The notes: generated by a model from the sequence alone, not told the origin. Counted from the first letter of the stretch, positions 33,142 through 41,463 are shown. The stretch is 45,501 bases of DNA from an uncultured Bacteroidales bacterium (GCA_902793405.1 CADBDH010000022.1:1-45501); one strand, 5' to 3'. Program-made: numbers and translations.

Positions 33142-33684
33142 ATGAAAAAATTATTTGTAATGATGGCAGCCCTGTGCTGCGCAATGGCAATGAATGCCAC
33201 GACCTATACCAGCCACCTCAAGGTGACCATCAACGGCACCAGTGCCGAGCAGGATCAAGTGCCTGTCGAGGTCGTTGAGGATGATGCAACTTACACCTTG
33301 ACGCTCAAGAACTTCGTGCTTGTTGTCGAGGGTATTCCCATGCCTGTAGGCAACATCGAGGTTGCTGGTGTTAAGGGCATTGACCAGTTTGGTTACACCA
33401 CGATTATGTTCAATTCGCCCATCGCCATCACCCCTGGTGATGACCCCAATTATGACTTCTGGATGGGTCCCGATCTGGGCGAGGTGCCTCTTGACATGGT
33501 TGCCCGTTTCACCGACGACGCCCTGAGTGCCAACATCGACATCAATCTCGCGTTGCTGGGCCAGGTGATTGGCGTACAGCTCTTTGGTGTCGTTCCTGCT
33601 GCCAAGGAGGGTGACGTGAACCGCGACGGTGAGGTCAACATCGCCGATGTCAACAGGATTATCGAAATCATCCTGTCCGATTAA
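33142..33684 (+). CDS. Secreted calycin-like protein with a half dockerin
   Basis: This 180-residue protein has a signal peptide (MKKLFVMMAALCCAMAMNA) and one calycin-like domain (about 20-150) with DQFGYTTIMFNSPI. At its end is a single dockerin-type unit (GDVNRDGEVNIADVNRIIEIIL) instead of the usual pair. The frame runs straight to its stop at a bidirectional terminator, so the single unit is not caused by truncation in this sequence. It is the last gene of the operon, 30 bases after the previous one. Function unknown. Confidence 0.82.
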   Translation: MKKLFVMMAALCCAMAMNATTYTSHLKVTINGTSAEQDQVPVEVVEDDATYTLTLKNFVLVVEGIPMPVGNIEVAGVKGIDQFGYTTIMFNSPIAITPGDDPNYDFWMGPDLGEVPLDMVARFTDDALSANIDINLALLGQVIGVQLFGVVPAAKEGDVNRDGEVNIADVNRIIEIILSD

Positions 33685-33705
33685 TCCCGTTCATTCAGGA
33701 TATAG

Positions 33706-33752
33706 AAAAATAGAGAAGCGGCAGCGTGTGGCTGTCGCTTCTCTATTATTTT
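33706..33752. terminator. Bidirectional terminator
   Basis: A long stem, AATAGAGAAGCG plus CAG pairing with CTG plus CGCTTCTCTATT (33709-33724 and 33731-33747, one mismatch), has A/T runs on both sides. It serves the calycin operon on the plus strand and the cation exporter on the minus strand. Confidence 0.85.
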
Positions 33753-33765
33753 GTGTAGATGTGTA

Positions 33766-34653
33766 TCACTTGAGCGGCTCCATGTGGATGGTGATGTGGG
33801 TTTGTGGCCCAAAGCGCTCCCTGAGGCGCTGCTCGATGGCCGAGGCGCGGTCGTGGGCCGCGCTGAGCGACGCGTTGCCGTCCATGCGCACGTGGGCTTC
33901 GATGGCAAAACGGTTGCCGATGCGGCGGGTGCGCAGGTTGTGCGGCTCGCTCACATCGGGGAAGGAACGGATGATGTCTTCGATTTCCTGCTCGATCTCG
34001 CCCGAGAGTGACGACTCGGTGAGTTCGCCTACGCTCGAGCGCATCAGGTCGACGGAAACTTTGACCAGCATTGCGCCCACGACTACCGAGGCCAGCGGGT
34101 CGAGCACCGTCCAGCGGTTGCCCAGCAGGATGGCGCCGCCGATGCCCACTGTGGTCCCTATCGACGACAGGGCGTCGCTGCGGTGATGCCACGCGTTGGC
34201 CACCAGGGCCTGTGAGTCGAGGCGTTTGCCGCTCCTCACGGTGTAGTGGAACAGGATTTCCTTGACCAGGATCGAGATGATGGCCGCTGCCAGTGCGAGC
34301 CATCCCGGTGCCGCCAGTTGCTTGCCGCCCGCCCAATCGATGAGTTTGGCCACGCCGGACACGATAATGCCCGTAGCGGCCGCCATCAGCGCCAACCCGA
34401 TGATGAAAGTCGCAAAAGTCTCATATTTGCCGTGGCCGTAGTCATGGTCTTTGTCTTGAGGCTTGGCGCTCACATGGACAAAAGCCAACACGATGATGTC
34501 GGTGATGAAATCCGAGAGCGAGTGCACGGCATCGGCAATCATCGCCGAACTGTGTCCCAACACACCTGCGATGAACTTGAAGGTCAGCAGCGCCACATTG
34601 CCCGCACTGCCCACCAGCGTCACCTTGTATATCTCCTTTTCCCGGTTCATCAT
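33766..34653 (-). CDS. Cation diffusion facilitator family transporter
   Basis: ATG 34653 gives 295 residues; the longer frame opens with GTG at 34698 and crosses the promoter. Six helices carry the family signatures HSSAMIADAVHSLSDFITD (34-52), KDHDYGHGKYE and NAWHHRSDALSS, which supply the Asp/His metal site. A cytosolic C-terminal domain with FAIEAHVRMDGNASL follows. It probably exports zinc or another divalent cation in exchange for protons. The -7 box ends six bases before the ATG, so the mRNA is nearly leaderless. Confidence 0.93.
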   Translation of the reverse strand: MMNREKEIYKVTLVGSAGNVALLTFKFIAGVLGHSSAMIADAVHSLSDFITDIIVLAFVHVSAKPQDKDHDYGHGKYETFATFIIGLALMAAATGIIVSGVAKLIDWAGGKQLAAPGWLALAAAIISILVKEILFHYTVRSGKRLDSQALVANAWHHRSDALSSIGTTVGIGGAILLGNRWTVLDPLASVVVGAMLVKVSVDLMRSSVGELTESSLSGEIEQEIEDIIRSFPDVSEPHNLRTRRIGNRFAIEAHVRMDGNASLSAAHDRASAIEQRLRERFGPQTHITIHMEPLK

Positions 34654-34658
34654 CACCG

Positions 34659-34690
34659 CAAAGGTAGTCCTTTTACTTAAACCTGCCAAC
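34659..34690 (-). promoter_or_regulatory. Promoter adjoining the CDF start codon
   Basis: On the minus strand, GTTG (34690-34687), a 20-base spacer and TACCTTTG (34666-34659). Initiation near 34655 leaves about two bases before ATG 34653. Confidence 0.6.
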
Positions 34691-34701
34691 TTACACACGC
34701 T

Positions 34702-34744
34702 AAAAAACCGTGTCCCCGCCGATGGACCTCGGCAGGGACACGGT
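34702..34744 (-). terminator. Rho-independent terminator
   Basis: ACCGTGTCCC pairs with GGGACACGGT (34707-34716, 34735-34744), with an inner stem GCCGA/TCGGC and a T-run on the minus strand at 34707-34702. It ends the lipoprotein gene at 34772 and lies just upstream of the CDF promoter. Confidence 0.9.
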
Positions 34745-34771
34745 ATATTGTCAGGAAGATTGCGTTACTGC

Positions 34772-35212
34772 TTACAGATAGGGCTGTATCACATCGTCAT
34801 TCACACGGGTGAATGTGGGTTCATCTCCGCCAAGAAGCTTCAGTGTGTTGCCCTGCACTGAATATTCGCATTCGGAAGGGCAGAGGGGAAGGTCGTCGCT
34901 CATGGCGCCGGGATCCAAGGTGACTATCAACTTCGTCCCCGATACGGTATATGTTCCGTGATAAACACTAGTGACGGGTATAAAGCCATCTTTGGGATCA
35001 ATCATATAAGCATTCCACACATGATAAAATTTACCGTCTTTGGTGAAATGATAATAGATATCCCAATCATTAGTTCCAGAATGATGATGATTGTGTTGCC
35101 ATGTCCCGACGATGTCAGCACCCTTGGGCTCGTCGTCATTGCTACAGGCGGTAAAGCCAACGCTAAGCAAGGCCAGCAGCATGACCATCAATGAATAAAT
35201 GTATTTTTTCAT
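34772..35212 (-). CDS. Small lipocalin-like lipoprotein
   Basis: The 146-residue protein has a lipoprotein signal (MKKYIYSLMVMLLALLSVGFTAC, lipid cysteine 23) followed by SNDDEPKG, typical of surface-directed Bacteroidales lipoproteins. The mature part begins IVGTWQHNHHH and continues in short strands (YYHFTKDGKFYHVW, GTYTVSGTKLIVTL, YSVQGNTLKLL), as in lipocalin-like domains. The His-rich stretch near the start could bind metal, which is speculative beside a cation exporter. It is a single gene with its own terminator. Confidence 0.78.
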   Translation of the reverse strand: MKKYIYSLMVMLLALLSVGFTACSNDDEPKGADIVGTWQHNHHHSGTNDWDIYYHFTKDGKFYHVWNAYMIDPKDGFIPVTSVYHGTYTVSGTKLIVTLDPGAMSDDLPLCPSECEYSVQGNTLKLLGGDEPTFTRVNDDVIQPYL

Positions 35213-35270
35213 AATATGAAATATTTAAGCAAAAACAATTCGTTCAATTCGCGTAATTCGTAGTTTATAA

Positions 35271-36977
35271 TCACTGGCGCATGTAGGCGGCCTGGTCCTC
35301 GGGGTTGAAGCTGCCGATGAAGCGGGCGTGACGTGCCACCTCGGCTTCGCCCATGTTGACATATACCTTGGCGCTGTCCATGAACAGGTCAGGCTCGTTG
35401 CTGGCGTCACCGATGAGCAGATAGCCCATGATGATGTGACCGAGCATCTCGACCAGACGGCGGGCGTGGAAGGTGATGTACTCGGGATCCTCCACGGCCT
35501 GAACCTTAGCAAAGGTTTCCTCATACATGGCGGTCATGGCTTCGAGTTTTGCCTTCATTGGGGCAACGGCCTCACTGTATTCGCGAGCGGCATACTCCTT
35601 AATCTGGTTGAGATAGGTGCCCGTGGTGACGTGGCGAATGGCTGCTACCACCTGCAGCTGGGTCGTACCCTCGTAGATGCTGGTGATGCGGGCATCACGG
35701 TAGATGCGTTCACAGGCGTAGTCGCGCATGAAGCCGCTACCACCGTGAATCTGCACGCAGTCATAGGCGTTCTGGTTGCAGAATTCGCTCGTCATGCCCT
35801 TGGCCAGCGGTGTGAAGGCGTCGGCCAGGCGGTTATAGGCCTTCATGGTCTTGCGCTCCTCGGGGGCGAGGGTGCGCTCACGGCTGATGGCCTCCAGTGA
35901 CTTGTACATATCGACAAAGCGGGTGCACTCATACAGCAGGGTGCGCGAAGCGTCCAGCTTGGCCTTGATGTTGGCAATCATCTCGCTCACGGCGGGGAAA
36001 TTGATGATGGCCTTGCCGAACTGCTCACGGCTGCGGGCATAGGCGATAGCCTCCTGATAGGCGGCCTCGCTCACGCCGACACTCTGGGCAGCGATGCCCA
36101 GGCGTGCGCCGTTCATCAGCGACATCACATACTTAATGAGGCCCAACTTGCGGTCGCCGCACAGCTCAGCCTTGGCATTCTTGAACACGAGCTCGCACGT
36201 GGGGCTGCCGTGGATACCCATCTTGTCCTCGATGCGGCGAATGGTCATGCCGCCGTCGCGCTTGTCATAGATGAACATTGACAGGCCGCGGCCGTCGTGG
36301 GTGCCCTCCTCGCTGCGTGCCAGCACGAGCGAGATGTCACCGTCACCGTTGGTGATAAAGCGCTTCACGCCGTTCAGGCGCCAAGTGCCGTCCTCGTCCT
36401 GGGTGGCCTTGAGCATGACCGACTGCAGGTCGCTGCCGGCGTCGGGCTCGGTGAGGTCCATGGCCAGCGTCTCGCCCTTGCAGGTGCGGGGCAGGAAACG
36501 CTCCTTCTGGTCCTCGCTGGCAAACTCGTTGATGGTCTCGGCACAGTCCTGCAGACCCCACACGTTGACGAATCCCGCATCGGCTCGGCTCACCATGTCG
36601 GCAGCCATGATGTAGGGAATCGACGACATGTTCAGGCCACCGTACTGGCGGGGCAGGGTGATGCCCATCAGACCAGCCTGGTTCAGGGCCTTGAGGTTCT
36701 CCTCGGTGCCCTTGGCATAGCGCACGCGGCCGTTCTCGTGGTGGGGACCCTCCAGGTCCACGTCCTTGGCGTTGGGGGCGATGATGTCACCGCACACCTC
36801 GCCGATGATGTCCAGCACGCGCTCATAGGAGTCCATAGCGTCCTCGAAGTCGAGGGGAGCATAGTCGAATTTCTCGCTCTGGGTATAGTCGCGCTCGCGC
36901 AGTGCAACGATTTCCTTCATCAGCGGGTGATGCAGGTGGTACTGGAGCGCTTTATTGTCGGTATAAAAGTTAGCCAT
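35271..36977 (-). CDS. Acyl-CoA dehydrogenase
   Basis: The 568-residue protein is a long-form acyl-CoA dehydrogenase. It has the FAD-binding motif of the family (MDLTEPDAGSDLQSVMLKA), a central GVKRFITNGD, and the catalytic glutamate E436 in IYEGTTQLQ. A C-terminal extension of about 130 residues is common in Bacteroidetes members. It oxidises an acyl-CoA at the alpha-beta bond and passes electrons to the ETF encoded just upstream. The chain length it prefers cannot be read from sequence here. Confidence 0.93.
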   Translation of the reverse strand: MANFYTDNKALQYHLHHPLMKEIVALRERDYTQSEKFDYAPLDFEDAMDSYERVLDIIGEVCGDIIAPNAKDVDLEGPHHENGRVRYAKGTEENLKALNQAGLMGITLPRQYGGLNMSSIPYIMAADMVSRADAGFVNVWGLQDCAETINEFASEDQKERFLPRTCKGETLAMDLTEPDAGSDLQSVMLKATQDEDGTWRLNGVKRFITNGDGDISLVLARSEEGTHDGRGLSMFIYDKRDGGMTIRRIEDKMGIHGSPTCELVFKNAKAELCGDRKLGLIKYVMSLMNGARLGIAAQSVGVSEAAYQEAIAYARSREQFGKAIINFPAVSEMIANIKAKLDASRTLLYECTRFVDMYKSLEAISRERTLAPEERKTMKAYNRLADAFTPLAKGMTSEFCNQNAYDCVQIHGGSGFMRDYACERIYRDARITSIYEGTTQLQVVAAIRHVTTGTYLNQIKEYAAREYSEAVAPMKAKLEAMTAMYEETFAKVQAVEDPEYITFHARRLVEMLGHIIMGYLLIGDASNEPDLFMDSAKVYVNMGEAEVARHARFIGSFNPEDQAAYMRQ

Positions 36978-36985
36978 ATTCTTTT

Positions 36986-37057
36986 GAGTTAGAAGTTAGG
37001 GGTTAGGAGTTAGGGGTCAGGAACTAAAGCCTAATGCCTAAAACCTAAAGCCTATTA
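36986..37057. repeat. Inverted heptamer repeat in the etfA-acd spacer
   Basis: The left half consists of TTAGGNN-type units (gagttagaagttaggggt, then taggagttagggg), the right half of CCTAANN units (aaagcctaatgcctaaaac, then ctaaagcctatta). The halves are complementary, so a hairpin can form between etfA and the dehydrogenase gene. The right end overlaps the etfA stop codon. Confidence 0.65.
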
Positions 37058-38083
37058 TTTTGAATTCTTCTTGTAATGCTTGATGAGCCTGGGAATCACG
37101 TCCTCGACGCTGCCCGTGATCACATAGTCGGCAATCGCGTTGATGGGCGCGTCGGGGTCGGTGTTGATGCTGATGATGATACTGCTCTCGTTCATGCCGG
37201 CAATGTGCTGGATCTGGCCCGAGATACCGCAGGCGATGTACAGCTTGGGACGAACGGTGACGCCCGTCTGGCCAATCTGGCGCTCATGGTCGGTGAAGCC
37301 GGCATCGACGGCAGCGCGCGAGGCACCCACCTCGCCGCCCAGGACGTCGGCCAGTTCAAACAGCATGTCGAAGTTCTCCTTGCTGCCCATGCCGTAGCCA
37401 CCGGCCACGATGATGTGGGCACCCTTGATGTTCACCTTGCTCTGCTCAATCTCGCGGTCGATGATCTTGACCACCAGGCTTGCAGGGTCGATGTACTTGT
37501 CGGGGTCGAGGTTGATGACCTCACCCTTGTAGTTGGCATCGAAGATTTCCTTCTTCATCACGCCCTCACGCACGGTAGCCATCTGGGGACGGCACTCGGG
37601 GTTGACGATGGTGGCAACGATGTTGCCGCCGAATGCGGGACGGATCTGGTACAGCAGGTCCTTGTATTCCTTGCCCTTGGCGGCATCGGTGTGGTCACCG
37701 ATTTCGAGCGAGGTGCAGTCGGCGGTCAAACCGCTGTGCAGGCACGACGACACGCGGGGACCCAGGTCGCGGCCAATGGTGGTGGCGCCCATGAGGCACA
37801 CCTGCGGCTCAATCTCCTTGAACAGCGTGGTCACTACGCTGGAGTGGGGCAGGGAGGTGTAAGGGAACAGGCGCTCGTCCTGCACCTTATAGACCACATC
37901 CACGCCGTAGGGGAACAGCTCCTGCTCGATGTTGTCGAGCTTGTCGCCCAGCACAAGAGCCTCCAGGCGGCAGCCCAGACGGGTGGCCAGCTGGCGTCCC
38001 TTGGTCAACAGTTCGAGGCTGACGTCGGCAATGCGGCCCTCGTCATACTCGCAATAGACTATCAGATTATTCTTGTCTTCCAT
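37055..38083 (-). CDS. etfA: Electron transfer flavoprotein subunit alpha
   Basis: The 342-residue protein has the N-terminal ETF fold and the C-terminal FAD-binding domain (VTVRPKLYIACGISGQIQH, then SIIISINTDPDAPI) of FixB/EtfA. It pairs with EtfB to carry electrons from the acyl-CoA dehydrogenase. It lies 100 bases after etfB and 77 before the dehydrogenase gene, all on one strand. The spacers are filled by heptamer-repeat hairpins. Confidence 0.95.
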   Translation of the reverse strand: MEDKNNLIVYCEYDEGRIADVSLELLTKGRQLATRLGCRLEALVLGDKLDNIEQELFPYGVDVVYKVQDERLFPYTSLPHSSVVTTLFKEIEPQVCLMGATTIGRDLGPRVSSCLHSGLTADCTSLEIGDHTDAAKGKEYKDLLYQIRPAFGGNIVATIVNPECRPQMATVREGVMKKEIFDANYKGEVINLDPDKYIDPASLVVKIIDREIEQSKVNIKGAHIIVAGGYGMGSKENFDMLFELADVLGGEVGASRAAVDAGFTDHERQIGQTGVTVRPKLYIACGISGQIQHIAGMNESSIIISINTDPDAPINAIADYVITGSVEDVIPRLIKHYKKNSK

Positions 38084-38093
38084 TATTCTTTAT

Positions 38094-38180
38094 AGGTTTT
38101 AGGTTTTAGGCTTTAGGTTTTAGGGGTCAGCTTTCGGATATAAATCCTAACGCCTAATGCCTAACACCTAATGCCTAATA
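38094..38180. repeat. Inverted heptamer repeat in the etfB-etfA spacer
   Basis: The left half has four TTTTAGG-type units (38094-38127), the right half about five CCTAANN units (38145-38178). They are complementary and could form a hairpin of more than 25 bp with mismatches. The aggggtcag sequence at the centre is shared with the repeat at 36986. Confidence 0.7.
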
Positions 38181-38183
38181 TGA

Positions 38184-39056
38184 TTAGCCGATGATGTGGT
38201 CGGCGATGAGTTCTTTCACGAGGCCCTCGAGCTCGGCATCGGCGCTGGCGTCGATGCGGCGTGCTTCCTTGGCCTGGAAGGCTACGTTGACGATGGTCTT
38301 CACCTTGGTGGGTGAGCCGGCCATGCCAATCTGTTCGGGGTCGGCCTCAATTTCCTTCACGCCCCATTCCTTGATGTCCAGATAGGGACGGGCATCCACG
38401 AGCGCCTGGCGGTCGGCGGGCAATGCGGCCTTCTCGCTGGGCGTCACGGCATATTTGTACTTCTGCACCAGGCGGGCGTTGCGGGGGCGGCAGGCGTCGG
38501 CGCTGCCGTTGACGGTAACGACCAGGGGCAGCGGGCACTCCACGGTCTCAAAGCCGCGCTCGATGCGGCGCTTGATGGTGGCACGGCCGTCGGCAACCTG
38601 GATGCTCTCGGCATAGGTCACCTGCGGCAGACCCAACTTCTCGGCAATCTGCGGACCCACCTGTGCGGTGTCGCCGTCGATGGCCTGGCGGCCGCCGACG
38701 ATGATGTCAAACTCGCCCATGTGCCTGATGGCCTGGGCCAGCGAATAGCTGGTGGCCAGCGTGTCGGCGCCACCCAGGGGGCGGTCGGTCAGCACCACGC
38801 CGTCGTCACCACCGCGGTACATGCTCTCGCGCACCATCTCGGCACTGCGGGGCAGTCCCATCGTTAGCAGCGTGATGGTCGAGCCGGGATGGGCATCCTT
38901 GAGCTGCAACGCCTGTTCCAGGGCGTTCAGGTCCTCGGGGTTGAAAATAGCGGGCAGGGCGGCACGGTTGATGGTGCCGTCTTCCTTCATCGCGTCTTTA
39001 CCCACATTTCGGGTGTCTGGCACTTGCTTGGCCAGAACAATGATTCTTAAACCCAT
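38184..39056 (-). CDS. etfB: Electron transfer flavoprotein subunit beta
   Basis: The 290-residue protein matches FixA/EtfB: it opens IIVLAKQVPDTRNV, has EDLNALEQALQLKD, and the nucleotide-binding segment DIIVGGRQAIDGDTAQVGPQIAE. It heads the operon etfB-etfA-acyl-CoA dehydrogenase. It has a -7 element about 80 bases upstream, divergent from the protease promoter. Confidence 0.95.
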   Translation of the reverse strand: MGLRIIVLAKQVPDTRNVGKDAMKEDGTINRAALPAIFNPEDLNALEQALQLKDAHPGSTITLLTMGLPRSAEMVRESMYRGGDDGVVLTDRPLGGADTLATSYSLAQAIRHMGEFDIIVGGRQAIDGDTAQVGPQIAEKLGLPQVTYAESIQVADGRATIKRRIERGFETVECPLPLVVTVNGSADACRPRNARLVQKYKYAVTPSEKAALPADRQALVDARPYLDIKEWGVKEIEADPEQIGMAGSPTKVKTIVNVAFQAKEARRIDASADAELEGLVKELIADHIIG

Positions 39057-39136
39057 ATTTCTAATTTTTTATGGTTGTTATGTTGATATGCTCTTTATAT
39101 ACAGTGACTTGTGCATATTTTACACAAAATCGACCG

Positions 39137-39144
39137 CAAAGGTA
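39137..39144 (-). promoter_or_regulatory. -7 element of the etf operon
   Basis: TACCTTTG on the minus strand, followed by CGG. A TTTG lies only 12 bases upstream, so the -33 element is unclear. Leader about 75 bases. Confidence 0.5.
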
Positions 39145-39236
39145 CAAAAAATCGGCCAAACACATCCTTCTCGACGCCTTAAAGTATATTAATAATGTGT
39201 TTTTCGCTCGATGGGAGCCGTTTTTGCGGTGGCGCG

Positions 39237-39267
39237 TTTGTGAAATTGATGGAATTGCTTTAATTTT
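39237..39267 (+). promoter_or_regulatory. Promoter of the C10 protease gene
   Basis: TTTG, a 19-base spacer and TAATTTTG match the consensus fully (positions may be off by one). Initiation near 39271 gives a leader of 20-35 bases, depending on the start codon. Confidence 0.7.
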
Positions 39268-39306
39268 GCATGTAATGGTTTATTGTATTTAATGGATTGG
39301 ATGATC

Positions 39307-41367
39307 ATGAGAACTTTGAGATATTTATTGGTATTATTGTTGTCAACGTGCTGGCTGATGTCGTTGGCATTGCCCATCGACCCGGCGGCAGCACGTGCAG
39401 TGGCGTTGCGGTTTGTGGCGTCGGGTAGGGTAGCGGGCCTGCGTTCGTCTCCAGGAATGTTGCAACTGGCTTATGCCGCACCGTCGGCAGGCGATGCGTC
39501 CAGGGCCGATTATTATGTCTTCCGGGCCCAGGGTGGACGAGGGTTTGTCATCGTTGCCGGCGATGACCGTGCCCGCCAAGTGCTAGCCTATGGCGACAGC
39601 CCCATCGATATGGACAACGTGCCCTGCAATGTGCAATGGCTGCTCGACCACTATGCCGAGCAGATGGAATACCTGTTTTCTCATCCCGATGCGCGCCCAT
39701 CGACAGCTCCGGTGCTCAGCGAAGCAGGCTCCGTCCCGCAGCTGCTCACGACAACATGGGGCCAAGCCACCCCCTACCGCAACCATTGTCCGCAGGTGGA
39801 TGGCAAGCCCTGTGTGACGGGTTGTGTGGCCACGTCGATGGCCCAGGTGGCGAACTACTGGAGATACCCCATGGAATTTCCCGCCCTGCCGGCCTATACC
39901 ACCAGCAAATTGAAGCTATATGTGCCCGCCCTGCCGCCGATGTCGGTCGATTGGGACCTGATGCTGGACGATTACCGTGCGAACTCCTATACCGAGGAGC
40001 AGGCCGATGCTGTCGCGTGGCTGATGCGCTACTGTGGCCAGTCGTGCGAGATGGATTACACCATTGGCAGTAGCGGCGCCTACGTGATTGACCAGCTCAG
40101 GGGGTTTCAAGAGTTTGGCTACAGCTCGGCTGCCTCTTACCTGCAGCGGGTGTGCTATACCGACGAGGAATGGCACGCGATGCTCCAGAACGACTTGTTT
40201 GCGGGCCGTCCGGTACTCTATTCCGGATCTACGGTTACCGGCTCATCACACAGTTTCGTCCTCGATGGCTATGAAGACGGCAAATATCACGTCAACTGGG
40301 GCTGGAACGGTACGTTTGACGGCTCGTTTGAGTTGGATGCGTTGAACGGTGGCGGTTACAAGCCCGCCTTTGCCCAATCAATGCTGTGGGGCGTCTGCCC
40401 ACCGGACCATGCTGTTAGCAATATGTTTGCTGTGGACGGCATGTACTACCGGATTCTTGGCAGCAATCTGGCCGAGCTCACATTTAAGGACCACACTTTC
40501 AATTCCTATAAAGGCGACGTCGTCATCCCCGACTCGGTAGAGATCGATGGCAAGATGTATGTGGTCAGGGCTCTCGGTGACAGCGCGATGAGGCTCTGTT
40601 CAAAGCTCACATCGGTCACTATTCCCGCCACGGTCAAGAGGATTGGCTGGGATTCGTTCAGGCGCTCGACCATCACCAGCATCGTGCTTCCCGATAGCGT
40701 GACGATGATAGGGGAATCGGCTTTTATCAAATGCCCTAATCTGACATCCGTTGTCATGCGGGGACCGGTAAAAGCGATTCGTGAATACACCTTCCTGGAA
40801 TGTAAAAAACTGAGCGACGTGGAACTGCCCGCTTCGGTCCAGTGGATAGGCAGCAAAGCATTCCGCATGACGGCCATCACCACCATGGTCATTCCCGATC
40901 GGGTGGCCAGCATCGGATACATGGCCTTCAACAGCTGTGCTTCGCTCACCAGCGTCACGATAGGGGAATCGGTCGATTCAATTGCTACTTACGCCTTCGG
41001 CGGTTGCCCCAACTTGAACAGGGTGGTTTGTAAAGCCTTGACTCCGCCCAAGTTGGCGGCCGACAACTGCTTTGATGCCGACACCTATGCCTCGGCAACG
41101 TTGTTGGTTCCGCGCAGCGCCCTCGATGCCTACAGGAACGCCCCATACTGGAGTCTGTTTGAGCACATCGAGGCCATCGACCCGGCAATAGCGGGTGACG
41201 TGAACGGTGACGGCGAGTTGAACATTGCTGATGTCAACGAGATTATCTCGGCCATCCTGTTTGGCGAAGGCGCTCCTGCGGCCTATGACGTGAACGGCGA
41301 CGGTGAGGTGAACATCGCCGACGTTTGCAGCGTCATCAACCTCATCCTTACAGCCGGCAACAGCTAA
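39307..41367 (+). CDS. C10 family cysteine protease with leucine-rich and dockerin repeats
   Basis: From ATG 39307 (MRTLRYLLVLLL) the protein has 686 residues; ATGs at 39292 and 39301 are alternatives. A signal peptide and a Spi-like propeptide (about 22-140) precede a streptopain-type domain. Its catalytic cysteine is C173 (VTGCVATSMAQVANYW) and its histidine H315 (SSHSFVLDGYEDG), with the VNWGWNG motif after it. A block of BspA-type leucine-rich repeats follows (about 400-600, units such as LTSVTIPATVKRIGWDSF), then two dockerin-type repeats (GDVNGDGELNIADV and DVNGDGEVNIADV). It is secreted, probably made as a zymogen, and likely degrades proteins at the cell surface or outside. Confidence 0.93.
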   Translation: MRTLRYLLVLLLSTCWLMSLALPIDPAAARAVALRFVASGRVAGLRSSPGMLQLAYAAPSAGDASRADYYVFRAQGGRGFVIVAGDDRARQVLAYGDSPIDMDNVPCNVQWLLDHYAEQMEYLFSHPDARPSTAPVLSEAGSVPQLLTTTWGQATPYRNHCPQVDGKPCVTGCVATSMAQVANYWRYPMEFPALPAYTTSKLKLYVPALPPMSVDWDLMLDDYRANSYTEEQADAVAWLMRYCGQSCEMDYTIGSSGAYVIDQLRGFQEFGYSSAASYLQRVCYTDEEWHAMLQNDLFAGRPVLYSGSTVTGSSHSFVLDGYEDGKYHVNWGWNGTFDGSFELDALNGGGYKPAFAQSMLWGVCPPDHAVSNMFAVDGMYYRILGSNLAELTFKDHTFNSYKGDVVIPDSVEIDGKMYVVRALGDSAMRLCSKLTSVTIPATVKRIGWDSFRRSTITSIVLPDSVTMIGESAFIKCPNLTSVVMRGPVKAIREYTFLECKKLSDVELPASVQWIGSKAFRMTAITTMVIPDRVASIGYMAFNSCASLTSVTIGESVDSIATYAFGGCPNLNRVVCKALTPPKLAADNCFDADTYASATLLVPRSALDAYRNAPYWSLFEHIEAIDPAIAGDVNGDGELNIADVNEIISAILFGEGAPAAYDVNGDGEVNIADVCSVINLILTAGNS

Positions 41368-41455
41368 CGCCTCTCAAACGCGGTCTGCATTTCGCTTTTG
41401 GTTGAAATTTCGGTGTTATCCCTGGCGATAGCACGGCACATTGTGTGCTTTTTTG

Positions 41456-41463
41456 TACCTTTG
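41456..41463 (+). promoter_or_regulatory. -7 element of the thioesterase gene
   Basis: TACCTTTG followed by C fits the consensus; the -33 region is poor. Leader about 33 bases to ATG 41501. Confidence 0.5.

Noticed and set aside
29651-33684. Classical polysaccharide utilisation locus
   Set aside because: No SusC/SusD pair and no glycoside hydrolase are present.
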